Notes under the pieces: model-generated | The model's database searches: none | Seen by the model: only the letters and a program-made list of their open reading frames with translations | Told to the model about the DNA's origin: nothing | Program-made: the position numbers and the translations under genes | From: Planctomycetota bacterium | GTDB lineage: Bacteria; Planctomycetota; Planctomycetia; Pirellulales; Pirellulaceae | Direction of reading: 5' to 3' | Assembly (NCBI GenBank): GCA_014238905.1 | Contig: JABAAE010000005.1 | Location: forward strand, 1-64,000 | DNA length: 64,000 nt | Shown: in pieces, positions 1 through 7,963 of the stretch | Layout: each line of letters opens with the position of its first letter | Position numbering within the stretch: position 1 is the first letter of the stretch

Positions 1-286
1 CATTCACTTCGGTTAAATAGTCGGGACCACTGCCAAGGGCACCGGGGTTAATATCCTTGACCAACACCGTGCCACCGCTCGTCCCGTCACTCTTCCAAAG
101 CTCCGTACCGTTGTTCACGTCAAAGGCAGTGAAGTACATCGTTTCATCTATGACCAGGAACTCAGCTGGATCCGAGGACGGATTGCCGGTAAACGACGTT
201 ATGCTGGCGATGATTTCCGGGGAGGCATTTAGCAGCGTCCGGTCTTCCAAAACCTCCATGCGGATTTTGCGGGTCTTGCGTGGCAT
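1..286 (-). CDS. Partial secreted protein with ELWKxDGT repeat (5' end only)
   Basis: Reading the minus strand from an ATG at 286 gives 95 codons that stay open to the window edge, so only the N-terminus is here. The protein starts with a basic stretch (MPRKTRKIRM) followed by EVLEDRTLLNA, which matches the 'LExRxLLxA' N-terminal signature common on large exported planctomycete proteins. About residues 45-78 then read FLVIDETMYFTAFD.. and ELWKSDGTSGGTVLVKDI, a clear copy of the ELWKxDGT repeat that in other proteins forms tandem blades in big surface or secreted proteins. The start is chosen because the basic leader and the signature follow it directly; the upstream Shine-Dalgarno is weak. 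The rest of the gene, and so its size and any further domains, lie to the left of the window. Confidence 0.8.
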   Translation of the reverse strand, partial: MPRKTRKIRMEVLEDRTLLNASPEIIASITSFTGNPSSDPAEFLVIDETMYFTAFDVNNGTELWKSDGTSGGTVLVKDINPGALGSGPDYLTEVN

Positions 287-480
287 TAACGAACTTTCTT
301 TAAAACGAACATTCTCGCAGGCAAAGTGTGCAGTACGTGAAAAATCGCGGGCCCCAAAAACGAAGATCGGCTGGCATGCGAATCGGCGAATCACCCACCT
401 GTGGTGTTCACGATAATAAAGTTGTATCAAACCTCAACTTTTGATTCGCTATTATACAAAGAATCAACTTTGAATGTTCC

Positions 481-627
481 TTGGAAAAACAACTGTCCAC
501 AATGCTTGGTTTTCATCACTCAAATCGATCGCTTGCAGACAAACAAGCGGAAAGCCTGAGTCAGGTTGAGACGCTTTCGATCTCCAAAGCCTGCCAAAAG
601 CAGATCGACGACTACAAAAAGCAATGA
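481..627 (+). CDS. Possible very small ORF or gene remnant
   Basis: A 48-codon frame opens with TTG at 481 (an ATG lies in frame at 502) and ends with TGA at 625-627. The product is hydrophilic and rich in K, Q and S (it ends ACQKQIDDYKKQ), which looks more like coding sequence than the surrounding DNA. The frame is open back to a TGA near 442, so this could instead be the tail of a decayed gene. No Shine-Dalgarno or family was recognised. This is a weak call. Confidence 0.2.
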   Translation: MEKQLSTMLGFHHSNRSLADKQAESLSQVETLSISKACQKQIDDYKKQ

Positions 628-984
628 GATTGCCCTGAACTCTCAACCCGCTTCAATTCCTATCGAGAGAGATGATCGCTGATGTGCCACTATTGTGCAA
701 CGTTCATCTCAAACAGCCAGATTCCCGAGAGGTTTGAAGGGTTTCCGAGTCCCGCTGCCGCTACTAGCTTCTTGACTGTTTTCCAGTGAAGACGCTTTTT
801 TATTGGGTTTTTCGGGGCGCTTTTGTCAACCCGTGTACCCCCGCCGGCACTGACTGCGCCGCCTGAGGCAATCACCTAATTGACCCTGTCCGCCAATGGG
901 TATTGCCGCCCAAGACAAATACCACGCCGACTGAGGAGAACGCCGGTTCCCTCGGTCTATTTGGCACTTTTTCCGCTGAGGAGC
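628..984. other. Intergenic, no gene supported
   Basis: No convincing gene is seen. On the minus strand a 61-codon frame (690-875) ends in LVAAAGLGNPSNLSG, a phrase of the kind produced when tRNA-3'-end-like DNA is translated. The plus strand at about 735-766 (ggtttccgagtcccgctgccg) loosely resembles a T-arm and acceptor strand, but no tRNA can be folded from it. Confidence 0.4.
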
Positions 985-1461
985 CTACCAGTAGGCAGAG
1001 TCCTGATAGGTCCGTCCGGTCTTCGAGTCGTGATAGTAATCGTGGCCTCCTCCGTTACTCGCCGAGTAAGAATACAAAACGGTATCCTCGGTCACGACCC
1101 ATCCCAGCGGGCCGACTTCCTTGCCGATAAGTTTGGGGTTCGCACGGGTTCGATGACCGAAGGAGTCGAGCTTCTTGCCATTGCTGGCGAAGCGTTTGTT
1201 AAGGAAATCGTTGAGGTCTCGCTCGGAGATAGTGTAGGTGGCGTAATGATCGAGCAAGGCTCGCCGCAGGGTGATGTCGGTAGCGGCGGGCGGAATCAGA
1301 TGACGGCCCCTCTCCGGCCACCAGATGCTATTTCGGTTTGCATGGTGCGTGTCGGTACCGTAGATCCGAAATAAGATCAGGGTGAACACGATCACCATTG
1401 CCAAAATGAGGACGCTTCCATAGCGGAAACGCATGAGCGGTGGTGAATTTGTTCGCTTCAT
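985..1461 (-). CDS. Small membrane-anchored hypothetical protein
   Basis: The 158-residue product has one N-terminal membrane segment (about residues 14-32, SVLILAMVIVFTLILF) and a soluble domain of about 120 residues containing ATDITLRRALLDHYATYTI and a C-terminal part rich in G, S, Y and H (SASNGGGHDYYHDSKTG). The single anchor with a short basic N-terminus suggests the soluble part is outside the cytoplasm. The ATG at 1461 has a good ribosome binding site (gggaga three bases upstream); an internal ATG at codon 10 is a less likely start. I do not recognise the family. It stands alone, facing the window edge. Confidence 0.65.
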   Translation of the reverse strand: MKRTNSPPLMRFRYGSVLILAMVIVFTLILFRIYGTDTHHANRNSIWWPERGRHLIPPAATDITLRRALLDHYATYTISERDLNDFLNKRFASNGKKLDSFGHRTRANPKLIGKEVGPLGWVVTEDTVLYSYSASNGGGHDYYHDSKTGRTYQDSAYW

Positions 1462-1719
1462 TACTCTCCCACAAATTCACCTTGCTAAATTGCGAGCTGC
1501 AGCGCAGAGGCTTGCGATGATTGCCGAACGTTTGCAATCACCAGACAGGACGATTGATTGGCCTGAAAACGGCCGGCATCCTACCATCGGGGCGAGCGGA
1601 GAGGAAAGGGTGCGTCGCATTGCCCCGGCGAAGACGCACTATCATGGCTAAACGGTTTCGGTCTAAGGGTTCCTTTTCCACCGATTCTTCGACTCGGTTG
1701 TTGCACGGGGATTCCGTTT

Positions 1720-2091
1720 TTATTCACCAGCACGCAGGATTTTTTCCATTTTCCTTCCCTTGGCCAGTTCGTCCACCAATTTGTCGAGATACCTCGTTTG
1801 TTGAATCAGGGGATTTTCAATTTCTTCGACTCGGTATCCACAAATCACGCCCTTGATTAAATGAGCGTTGGGATTGAGTTTGGCTTTGTTGAAAAAACCT
1901 TCAAAAGTCACTTCTTTTTTGATGATTGATTCCAGCTTTTTTCCGTCGTAGCCAGTCAGCCACTTGATGACTTCGTGCAATTCTTTTTTGGTTCTCCCTG
2001 TCTTTTCAACTTTAGCAACGTAGTGAGGGTAGATCGACGCGAAGGTCATTTTGGCAATCCGTTCGGCTGTGCCGGGAGGTGGCTTTTTCAT
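1720..2091 (-). CDS. DUF2200 domain protein
   Basis: This 123-residue protein matches the DUF2200 family along nearly its whole length. The recognised landmarks are [20 protein letters not shown] near the N-terminus, VIKWLTGYD and EVTFEGFF in the middle, [20 protein letters not shown], and the closing [17 protein letters not shown]. The family is small, cytosolic and of unknown function, and is often carried by accessory DNA in diverse bacteria. The ATG at 2091 gives the usual family length. No partner gene is evident on either side. Confidence 0.85.
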   Translation of the reverse strand: MKKPPPGTAERIAKMTFASIYPHYVAKVEKTGRTKKELHEVIKWLTGYDGKKLESIIKKEVTFEGFFNKAKLNPNAHLIKGVICGYRVEEIENPLIQQTRYLDKLVDELAKGRKMEKILRAGE

Positions 2092-2557
2092 GTCAACTCA
2101 GTGTTCCGTCAGGGATTGAAAAAGTTGGTGATCGGTGCAATATCTGCTGGATGACGTCCGCCATTGCCGGTTCGTGCCGGGTGATGGTCGACTGAAGACA
2201 CCCGGGCTTGGACCGCCGGTGCATTGCGGCGTTCCATCGCGATTTTCCGAGTTTAGTGTTGATCAGTCCCGGGAACAATAGGCAGACTCCGCTCCAACTA
2301 GCGTGTGGATTTGTAGCGCTTTTGGTCAAATGATTTGATGCGGTTAAGGTCTGGTAACGGAAGACGTTTTGAGCGACGAACGAGATGATTGAAACCAATC
2401 TGATCGCCGTGATTTGGAGGCAACCGTCGGCCATGGTACGGTGAGGCATCTGAAACAAATGCCTTCAAATGGCAAAAAACGGTCGACGACCTTTATGTTG
2501 TCCACATCAGGAGACGTCGTTGGCGGTCGGTTAAAATTGAATTAAAAAGGTAAACCA
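2092..2557. other. Intergenic, no gene supported
   Basis: This stretch separates the DUF2200 gene and the phosphoesterase, which are divergently transcribed, so both promoters should lie here. A 121-codon minus-strand frame (2093-2458) has no recognisable domain and a composition that does not look coding, so it is not called. Confidence 0.4.
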
Positions 2558-3574
2558 ATGGTGAATGATCGCTTTGTCGGTATTTTAGATAAATCTCTCA
2601 ATCGCCGTGTTTTCATTCAGGCTTCGGCTGCCGGGTCGCTGTCGCTGGCACTTTCTCGGAACACGACAGGGGCGATAAGGAATTTGGACAAACCGGTTCG
2701 CATTGGCGTGATTGCGGATCTGCATCACGACGTGATGCACGACGGGGTCGAACGGGTGGAAGCATTCGTCAAGAAAATGAAGAACGTGGAACCGGACGCA
2801 CTCCTGCAGTTAGGAGATTTTGCCTATCCCAATGCCAAGAACCGGGATGTCATCGAACTCTTCAACCGGGCAAATCAGCAAACGCTACACGTCATCGGAA
2901 ACCACGATACCGATAGTGGCCATACAAAACAGCAATGCCTCGATTTATGGGGCATGCCGAAACGTTATTACACGCAGAACATTGAGGGCCTTCAATTGGT
3001 GGTGCTCGACGGTAACGACAAAGGGTCACCAACTCATAAAGGGGGCTATCCGTCTTTTATTGGTAAAGAACAGGTGGCGTGGTTAAAGGAGCAATTGGCA
3101 ACCCTGTCCGGCCCCATGATGGTCGTTTGCCACCAGCCCCTAGCAGGAGTCGCTGCGGTGGATAACGCGGATGAAATTCAGACGCTGCTCGCGGCGTCGG
3201 CTGACAAGGTCGTTTTGGTGATTAACGGGCATTCCCACATTGACGATGTACTGCAGGTGAAAAACGTGACCTACATGCATGTGAACTCGGCCTCTTACAA
3301 GTGGGTCGGCGGAGCCTATCAGCACGAGAGCTATTCCCAACAGATTCATAAAGAATATCCCTGGATTTCATACACCTGCCCTTACCGCGACTCGTTGTTT
3401 GCCACACTCACATTCGATCCGCAGAGCTTATCCATCCGCGTAGAGGGCCGCGATAGCGAGTGGGTAGGGAAAACACCTAAACAGCTAGGGGTCAAGCTCG
3501 ATCCTAAACTAACGCACGGCGAGGAAGTTTCTCCGGTGATTCGCGATCGCAGTTTAAGCCGCAGCACTAAATAA
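2558..3574 (+). CDS. TAT-exported calcineurin-like metallophosphoesterase
   Basis: This 338-residue protein carries the full set of calcineurin-like phosphoesterase motifs: IADLHHD (D54, H56), LGDF (D87), GNHD (N115, H116), CHQP (H192) and NGHSH (H225, H227). Together these bind two metal ions and hydrolyse phosphomono- or diesters. The N-terminus has a twin-arginine type signal (NRRVFIQASAAGSLSLALS, residues 15-33), so the enzyme should be exported folded. The start ATG follows an aaggt box. The substrate cannot be told from sequence; exported relatives in planctomycetes often act on nucleotides or phospholipid-derived phosphodiesters. It is a single gene with no operon partner. Confidence 0.88.
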   Translation: MVNDRFVGILDKSLNRRVFIQASAAGSLSLALSRNTTGAIRNLDKPVRIGVIADLHHDVMHDGVERVEAFVKKMKNVEPDALLQLGDFAYPNAKNRDVIELFNRANQQTLHVIGNHDTDSGHTKQQCLDLWGMPKRYYTQNIEGLQLVVLDGNDKGSPTHKGGYPSFIGKEQVAWLKEQLATLSGPMMVVCHQPLAGVAAVDNADEIQTLLAASADKVVLVINGHSHIDDVLQVKNVTYMHVNSASYKWVGGAYQHESYSQQIHKEYPWISYTCPYRDSLFATLTFDPQSLSIRVEGRDSEWVGKTPKQLGVKLDPKLTHGEEVSPVIRDRSLSRSTK

Positions 3575-3963
3575 TCCAGGTCGCCAACCGGTTCTTTTTC
3601 TCTGTGGGGTATTCGCTCGGTTTTTCTGTCGGCTTGAAGGAGCGGTTGAAAACCTTGTGCCAGACCTCTGCTGTTGTTTTTAGTGCCACGCACTCGTGAT
3701 TCATCCGATGCTGTCAGCGGTTCTTGCTGTGGCAATATTCATACCGTGCCGAGCGTTTGTGTTTCTGAATGCGGTTCAAACGGGAATCCAAAGGGATCAA
3801 GAAATAGTTCGGCGGACAGGCTTTTCGCCAAAGCGGTCTTCGAAGGTTTGTGAGGAGAGTTTTATACCGAGAATAGTCATCCCGGGAGTGTCTATTGATT
3901 TGGTCCGTGGCGAGAATGATCGTGAGGTATTTCTACTGCGCCCACTTCAATAGATGTTTCTAT
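3575..3963. other. Intergenic, no gene supported
   Basis: This is the stretch between the phosphoesterase stop and the end of the DUF1559 pseudogene. The short open frames on both strands have no recognisable motif, and I see no clear terminator hairpin. Confidence 0.4.
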
Positions 3964-4930
3964 TTAGAAATCGTTACGGCTGACAGTTTCCCTGCTGTGG
4001 ATCGTGTTAATCGCTTTGGAAATTTCGATGTTTATGTTATCTGCGACCGTTATGACGGCTCCATTTCCAGAAAAATGGAGACCTCCCCATGCTGACTCAA
4101 ATAGACCGAGTCGTTATGTTTGTGGGCGTGGTGCCTAAGGGTGTCCTGTCCCCTGGCAACAATCCCCCACAGGAGAAATTTAGCGCCACGCTAGACACCC
4201 GGCCAGGTGAAATAAACATCGGAGTCGACAATCATATCCTCACGGGTTTTAACGCCGGACGTTTTTTTTTGGTAAACAACGGTGTTGGCAAGACGGTCTC
4301 TTAAGTCGGCGATTCTCGTTTTGCTATTTAAATAGAAAGCGTCAATTCCTTTTGTCACGTCCGTGCAAGTGACCTGTTCGACCGGTCACGTAAACTCGTT
4401 CTGTTTTGGGTCTTGGAACAAAAATCGAAGAGTAAAATATGAGGGGTTTTGACGCTGCGAGAAACACCGGGAAGAGGTTTTGTTTTCAACGAGTAAACCA
4501 TCCACGGGAGGTTCGTCTGGCAGCAGCAAATCTTTTCCTCCCGATGAAAAATCGCTTGGGCAGGCCGTTGAACCGAGGGAAGTCTTTACCGATTCCAGAT
4601 GAACGGGTTGGTGGAAAACAATATTGAAATTAATCTTGTTATGCGATGTGCCTGCTCCATCAATGGCAGCCAAAAAGAGGGCCGTCCCCAAACCGGATCA
4701 TCTATTTCGTCGATGCTAATCCAGGCTGGCTCCAATTGGTTGTGGAGTCGGTGATAAAGGGGCGTCGCCAAGCCGATCTGATGAAGGTTGTTTTGGAAAC
4801 TCGCTCGGGGTGCACTTTCTCTGACAGTTGGCACATCCGGAAGAAGGATGGCAGCGAGGATGTCAGTGACGACGAGCAACCCGATTAGAATAAACCCAAA
4901 ATTTCCGCGGCGCTGACTCTGAAGGATAGC
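3964..4930 (-). pseudogene. Decayed DUF1559 pseudopilin-like gene
   Basis: The minus strand encodes, in pieces, a full-length DUF1559 protein (type IV pilin-like N-terminal helix plus a secreted domain). From about 4910 it reads [20 protein letters not shown], a mutated prepilin cleavage and helix segment (normally GFTLIELLVVIAI), then [13 protein letters not shown] and [13 protein letters not shown]. Near 4640 the match jumps to another frame ([31 protein letters not shown]), passes through a TGA at 4386-4388, continues with DAFYLNSKTRIADLRDRLANT, meets a TAG near 4175, and after a second frame jump near 4080 ends with NGAVITVADNINIEISKAI and a stop at 3964. The order and spacing match an intact gene of about 320 codons, so this is an inactivated copy rather than chance similarity. 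The start codon is also not evident. Confidence 0.85.
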
Positions 4931-5079
4931 CGCACCGGGAGACTAAGAAGGTTTTCTTTAACCGTCAATAAATTTGTTCGTTGATCGTTTAAGGTAGCGT
5001 TGTCAACGATTTCCTTTTTTATCTGGCAGGACCGGTCGGTCTGCGTTGGTCGCTCGGGTCATCAACGAGTCGAATTGGT

Positions 5080-5496
5080 TTACTTCGTCTTGACGGTGAT
5101 GGGTTTGTTTTTGACCCCAGCATAAAAAACGATGATTTGAGCTGGCTGATCAGTTTCGTTTTTTCCGTAATGGGCTTTTTCGACCAGTTCGACAATGGGA
5201 TCTCCCGCCTTGAGATGGAGCGTTTTGCCAGATTCGGTGACGACTGTTAAGTTTCCCTGCAATAAAACGCCAGCATTGATATACGGGTGTTGATGCATAT
5301 CCAGGCGAGTTTTTGGCGGTACATCAATTTTTAAAATCGTGATTTCAGGTTGGCCTTTTGGGTAAGGGGGAAGGAGATTTCCATCCCAACTACGTGTGGT
5401 TTTAACAAGTTGGTGAACCTTCACCGAATCCGGTGCATGGTCGTCATGTGTGACGATTCCTAAACTAAGAATAGTGAAAATAAGGTACTTCATCAT
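5080..5496 (-). CDS. Exported cupin-domain protein
   Basis: This 138-residue protein has a short hydrophobic N-terminus (MMKYLIFTILSLGIV) that looks like a signal peptide, and a single cupin beta-barrel. The first cupin motif is visible as LDMHQHPYINAGVLLQGNLT (two histidines of the metal site) and the second as AGDPIVELVEKAHYG. A bound divalent metal is therefore likely. Small periplasmic cupins of this form often act as sensors, isomerases or dioxygenases; the sequence does not decide between these. It may start at either of two adjacent ATG codons. It is a single gene. Confidence 0.75.
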   Translation of the reverse strand: MMKYLIFTILSLGIVTHDDHAPDSVKVHQLVKTTRSWDGNLLPPYPKGQPEITILKIDVPPKTRLDMHQHPYINAGVLLQGNLTVVTESGKTLHLKAGDPIVELVEKAHYGKNETDQPAQIIVFYAGVKNKPITVKTK

Positions 5497-5554
5497 CGAC
5501 GAATTCTCGGTGGTAGAGTGGATAGGATTGAAATTTCTCTAATGTACTCTGGGT

Positions 5555-5600
5555 ATGCGGCCAGAAATTGATGCGGCCAGAATTTGATGCGGCCAGAAAT
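5555..5600. repeat. Tandem repeat, 16-bp unit, about 2.9 copies
   Basis: The unit atgcggccagaaattg occurs at 5555-5570, with one change at 5571-5586, and as a partial copy from 5587. It lies just upstream of the cupin gene start (5496). It is one of six such arrays in the window. Confidence 0.9.
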
Positions 5601-6092
5601 GACCACAGGAGTTAAAAAAGAGGCGTGGTGATCGACGGGGACAGGTGAGATGAGCAACTCCACCATTGTTGATGAAAGAGATCTCACTTGCCTAGTTGGG
5701 GGAGGTGGGTAGACACGGATTTTGAGAGAAACCGGGTTCCCGGCGCTGTCGTCCAAGGTCTTTTTTTAAGCAGGCGGTTTGGCCTAATAACCGATTTCAA
5801 AATGTCTTTGTGCAGTGGTGTGTAGTGGTGGGCAATCCCATGATGTTCTGACTGAGCAGTGACGGACTCTGGACGACTTTAGGATGCCCAACGGTGGCCC
5901 TCTGCCGGGTGGGGGACGGTTGACAACCATGCCGAGATTGAGGGAAACCAAGCTTTGTTGGTGTCCATTATCGGTTGTTTTCTTTCCATTGGTGGCCAAA
6001 CCAGCGATTATTGTTTGTTTTCGGTGATCCCCCCAATTAGGATGGCATTTAACGTCCGGGATTCGTTCTCATCGACTTGCGGTGGAGGCCGA
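5601..6092. other. Intergenic, no gene supported
   Basis: This stretch lies between the tandem repeat and the zinc-ribbon gene. Open frames on both strands (5784-5999 minus, and the upstream extension of the zinc-ribbon frame from 5955) show no motif and no ribosome binding site, so none is called. Confidence 0.4.
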
Positions 6093-6386
6093 ATGCCCAA
6101 AAGAAAGGATTCTTATGTAAAAGACGTAGCCAAAAAGAATGTTTTTTTAAGTCAAATTGAGATGAACGATACAAAACTCGTCCGAGTTCGGTTTTGCGAC
6201 TCCTGTGGCCGTCAATCGAAATTTAAGATCAAAAAGGGCGCGAAACCCTGGATTAGTTGGTTGACGCTGGGGATCTGTCCGCCCCGGATTTATAAATGCG
6301 GTCTTTGTGGAGCCAAATACGTTTATCCCTACAAATCGACCGAGGTGGCCGAAGACGCCGTGGGAAAAAGACCACACCGGGGCTGA
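6093..6386 (+). CDS. Small basic zinc-ribbon protein
   Basis: The 97-residue product has two CxxC pairs, FCDSCGRQ and YKCGLCGAKY, about 40 residues apart, which together would bind one structural zinc in a zinc-ribbon fold. Between them lies a basic stretch (FKIKKGAKPW) and a hydrophobic turn (ISWLTLGICPPR). The frame is open further upstream (to 5955), but the ATG at 6093 has a strong ggagg box four bases away and the upstream residues do not look like protein. The basic charge suggests nucleic-acid or ribosome association, but this is only an inference; the family was not recognised. Confidence 0.65.
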   Translation: MPKRKDSYVKDVAKKNVFLSQIEMNDTKLVRVRFCDSCGRQSKFKIKKGAKPWISWLTLGICPPRIYKCGLCGAKYVYPYKSTEVAEDAVGKRPHRG

Positions 6387-6670
6387 AAGGTCCCGGGGAA
6401 ACCGAAGAGACCTTTCTAATTGCTTTTTTGAATGAACCGCCGCTTGTCCCCCATCGGATTCTGGTTCATGATCTTTTAAATCTTGGGATCGAGTGGTTGA
6501 TCGTGTCCCAGAGATTGCCCGCTGAATTCACCTGATGAAATCTTGATCGCAGGTGGCAGGGTGAGATGCCGGATTCAAAACTCAATAGAAGCGATTGATC
6601 TTCCGGTTTTGATGTCGAGATTCAAGCTGGGTTTCCTGCTATTTACGGAGTCTGTTTAAGGAGTAGATGA

Positions 6671-7621
6671 TTGATCAATTTTGATTATCTCCAACATGCA
6701 ATTTTTGGTCTGGCGAATGCCCATCGGGCTGGCACGATGGCGGGACACCTCGGTGCTGCGGTTGCGGCAGGTTATTTTTTTGGTGAAGACCATTCGGATT
6801 TGGAAGATGCCGTTTTCAGAGGTGTTGAGGGGGAACTAGACCGAGTGCTCGCCGGTGAAGAAGCCATTTGGTTTAACGTAAAAAAAACCGGCATCAAACC
6901 CACTGATCTCTTCAAGGCGATTCCCAATGGCGAAGTGGTTGAGAATGCTAACCAGGCGATTGTTGAGGCGTTGGGAAAAAGTGTTGGGGGACTCAGGCAA
7001 TCAGGCCACAACGTGATTTTCGCGTCGCTGGCAATCAGGGCGCTAAGAGATCATCAGGAGTTCGCCACGCCCATGGTCGTCGAAGGGATTTGCAAGCTGA
7101 TCAAGGGCTTTCATGGGGTGTCGGCGGGGCGCGGCTATTACGGTAAGAAGGCCGGCTGGCGTCGTGGGCAAGACGTAAAGTTAGATTCCGCCCAGGATTT
7201 TCCAGCCTATCGTGGAATCGGTGAGATGGTTCAAATTACCCTGCAAGAGGTCATTGATTCTGCGTCGGTTCGAAGACAGGGTTTTGGAGGATTGTGGCAT
7301 TTGATAAATCATGCAGCAGGGATCGTCGATCTGGAGCGGTCCGGCTTCGGCGTCCTGGCAAGCAAGGCGTTGTCTGCGCATCATCTACATGTTCGCTTGT
7401 GGCGGTCTTTACCGGATGTGGAAAAAGAACTTGGTAAAAATGAAAAAGCTCGATGCAGTCCGTTAGAGGCGGAATATTGGAAGGGAATGCTTAAACGAGA
7501 CCAGGCTCGTTTGACGCACCGCATCAAAACGATGTACGGGTTCCAAGTCATCAAGGAGGTTAACGATCGTGATCAGCTCGAAAAAGAGGCCGATGCGGCG
7601 TTTCTCTATCTGATGTCATGA
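6671..7621 (+). CDS. Conserved-looking helical protein of unknown function
   Basis: This 316-residue protein has no signal peptide and no clear membrane span. It is helix-rich and carries histidines in recurring Gly/Ala contexts: YLQHAIFGLANAHRAG and MAGHLGAAVAAG at the N-terminus, LRQSGHNVIFASLAIRAL in the middle, LWHLINHAAGIVDLE and SAHHLHVRLWRSL later. That pattern would suit a metal- or cofactor-binding helical enzyme, but no known motif is complete. The start is a TTG at 6671 with aaggag seven bases upstream; an ATG at 6667 in another frame reads only five codons. Codon use resembles the neighbouring genes. It has no operon partner. Confidence 0.7.
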   Translation: MINFDYLQHAIFGLANAHRAGTMAGHLGAAVAAGYFFGEDHSDLEDAVFRGVEGELDRVLAGEEAIWFNVKKTGIKPTDLFKAIPNGEVVENANQAIVEALGKSVGGLRQSGHNVIFASLAIRALRDHQEFATPMVVEGICKLIKGFHGVSAGRGYYGKKAGWRRGQDVKLDSAQDFPAYRGIGEMVQITLQEVIDSASVRRQGFGGLWHLINHAAGIVDLERSGFGVLASKALSAHHLHVRLWRSLPDVEKELGKNEKARCSPLEAEYWKGMLKRDQARLTHRIKTMYGFQVIKEVNDRDQLEKEADAAFLYLMS

Positions 7622-7963
7622 TGAAAGACCAACAGCGATTGGCAGGATGAAACCGGTGGTTTTCGTTTTTACCATTTGCGGTTGGGTTTGAGCTGATTTG
7701 CTGGTCGGAGCTGTAACGGGTAGGTCGGGCGTTACGGCCAGTTGGCGTCGCTTCCCGGGGAGCCGCCTAGGCCACGGCTGTCTCGCCCGCTGGAAAGCAG
7801 GCTGCTGAACAGCTCAATCCAGTTGACTGAACTTGGACGCCGAGCATCGATGCACTAACCGGAAGGTCAAAAATAGGGGATACTTGAAAGGGTCTGCTTT
7901 CATTCAATTTTGGAAAAAAGCCCGGCCCAATCTGGCATTTAATTTTTTGGATTCAATTTGACC
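7622..7963. other. Intergenic, no gene supported
   Basis: This stretch lies between two plus-strand genes. No open frame with coding character and no strong terminator was seen; the promoter of the propeller gene should be here. Confidence 0.4.

Noticed and set aside
690..875. Minus-strand frame ending in LVAAAGLGNPSNLSG, with T-arm-like DNA on the plus strand near 735-766
   Set aside because: The DNA cannot be folded into a complete tRNA; the phrase is a common artefact of translating tRNA-like DNA, and no integrase or duplicated attachment site is nearby.
2093..2458. 121-codon minus-strand frame between DUF2200 and the phosphoesterase
   Set aside because: No domain, no Shine-Dalgarno and composition not typical of protein.
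5493..5756. 87-codon minus-strand frame overlapping the cupin start
   Set aside because: It crosses the tandem repeat and has no motif; the cupin frame is the real one.
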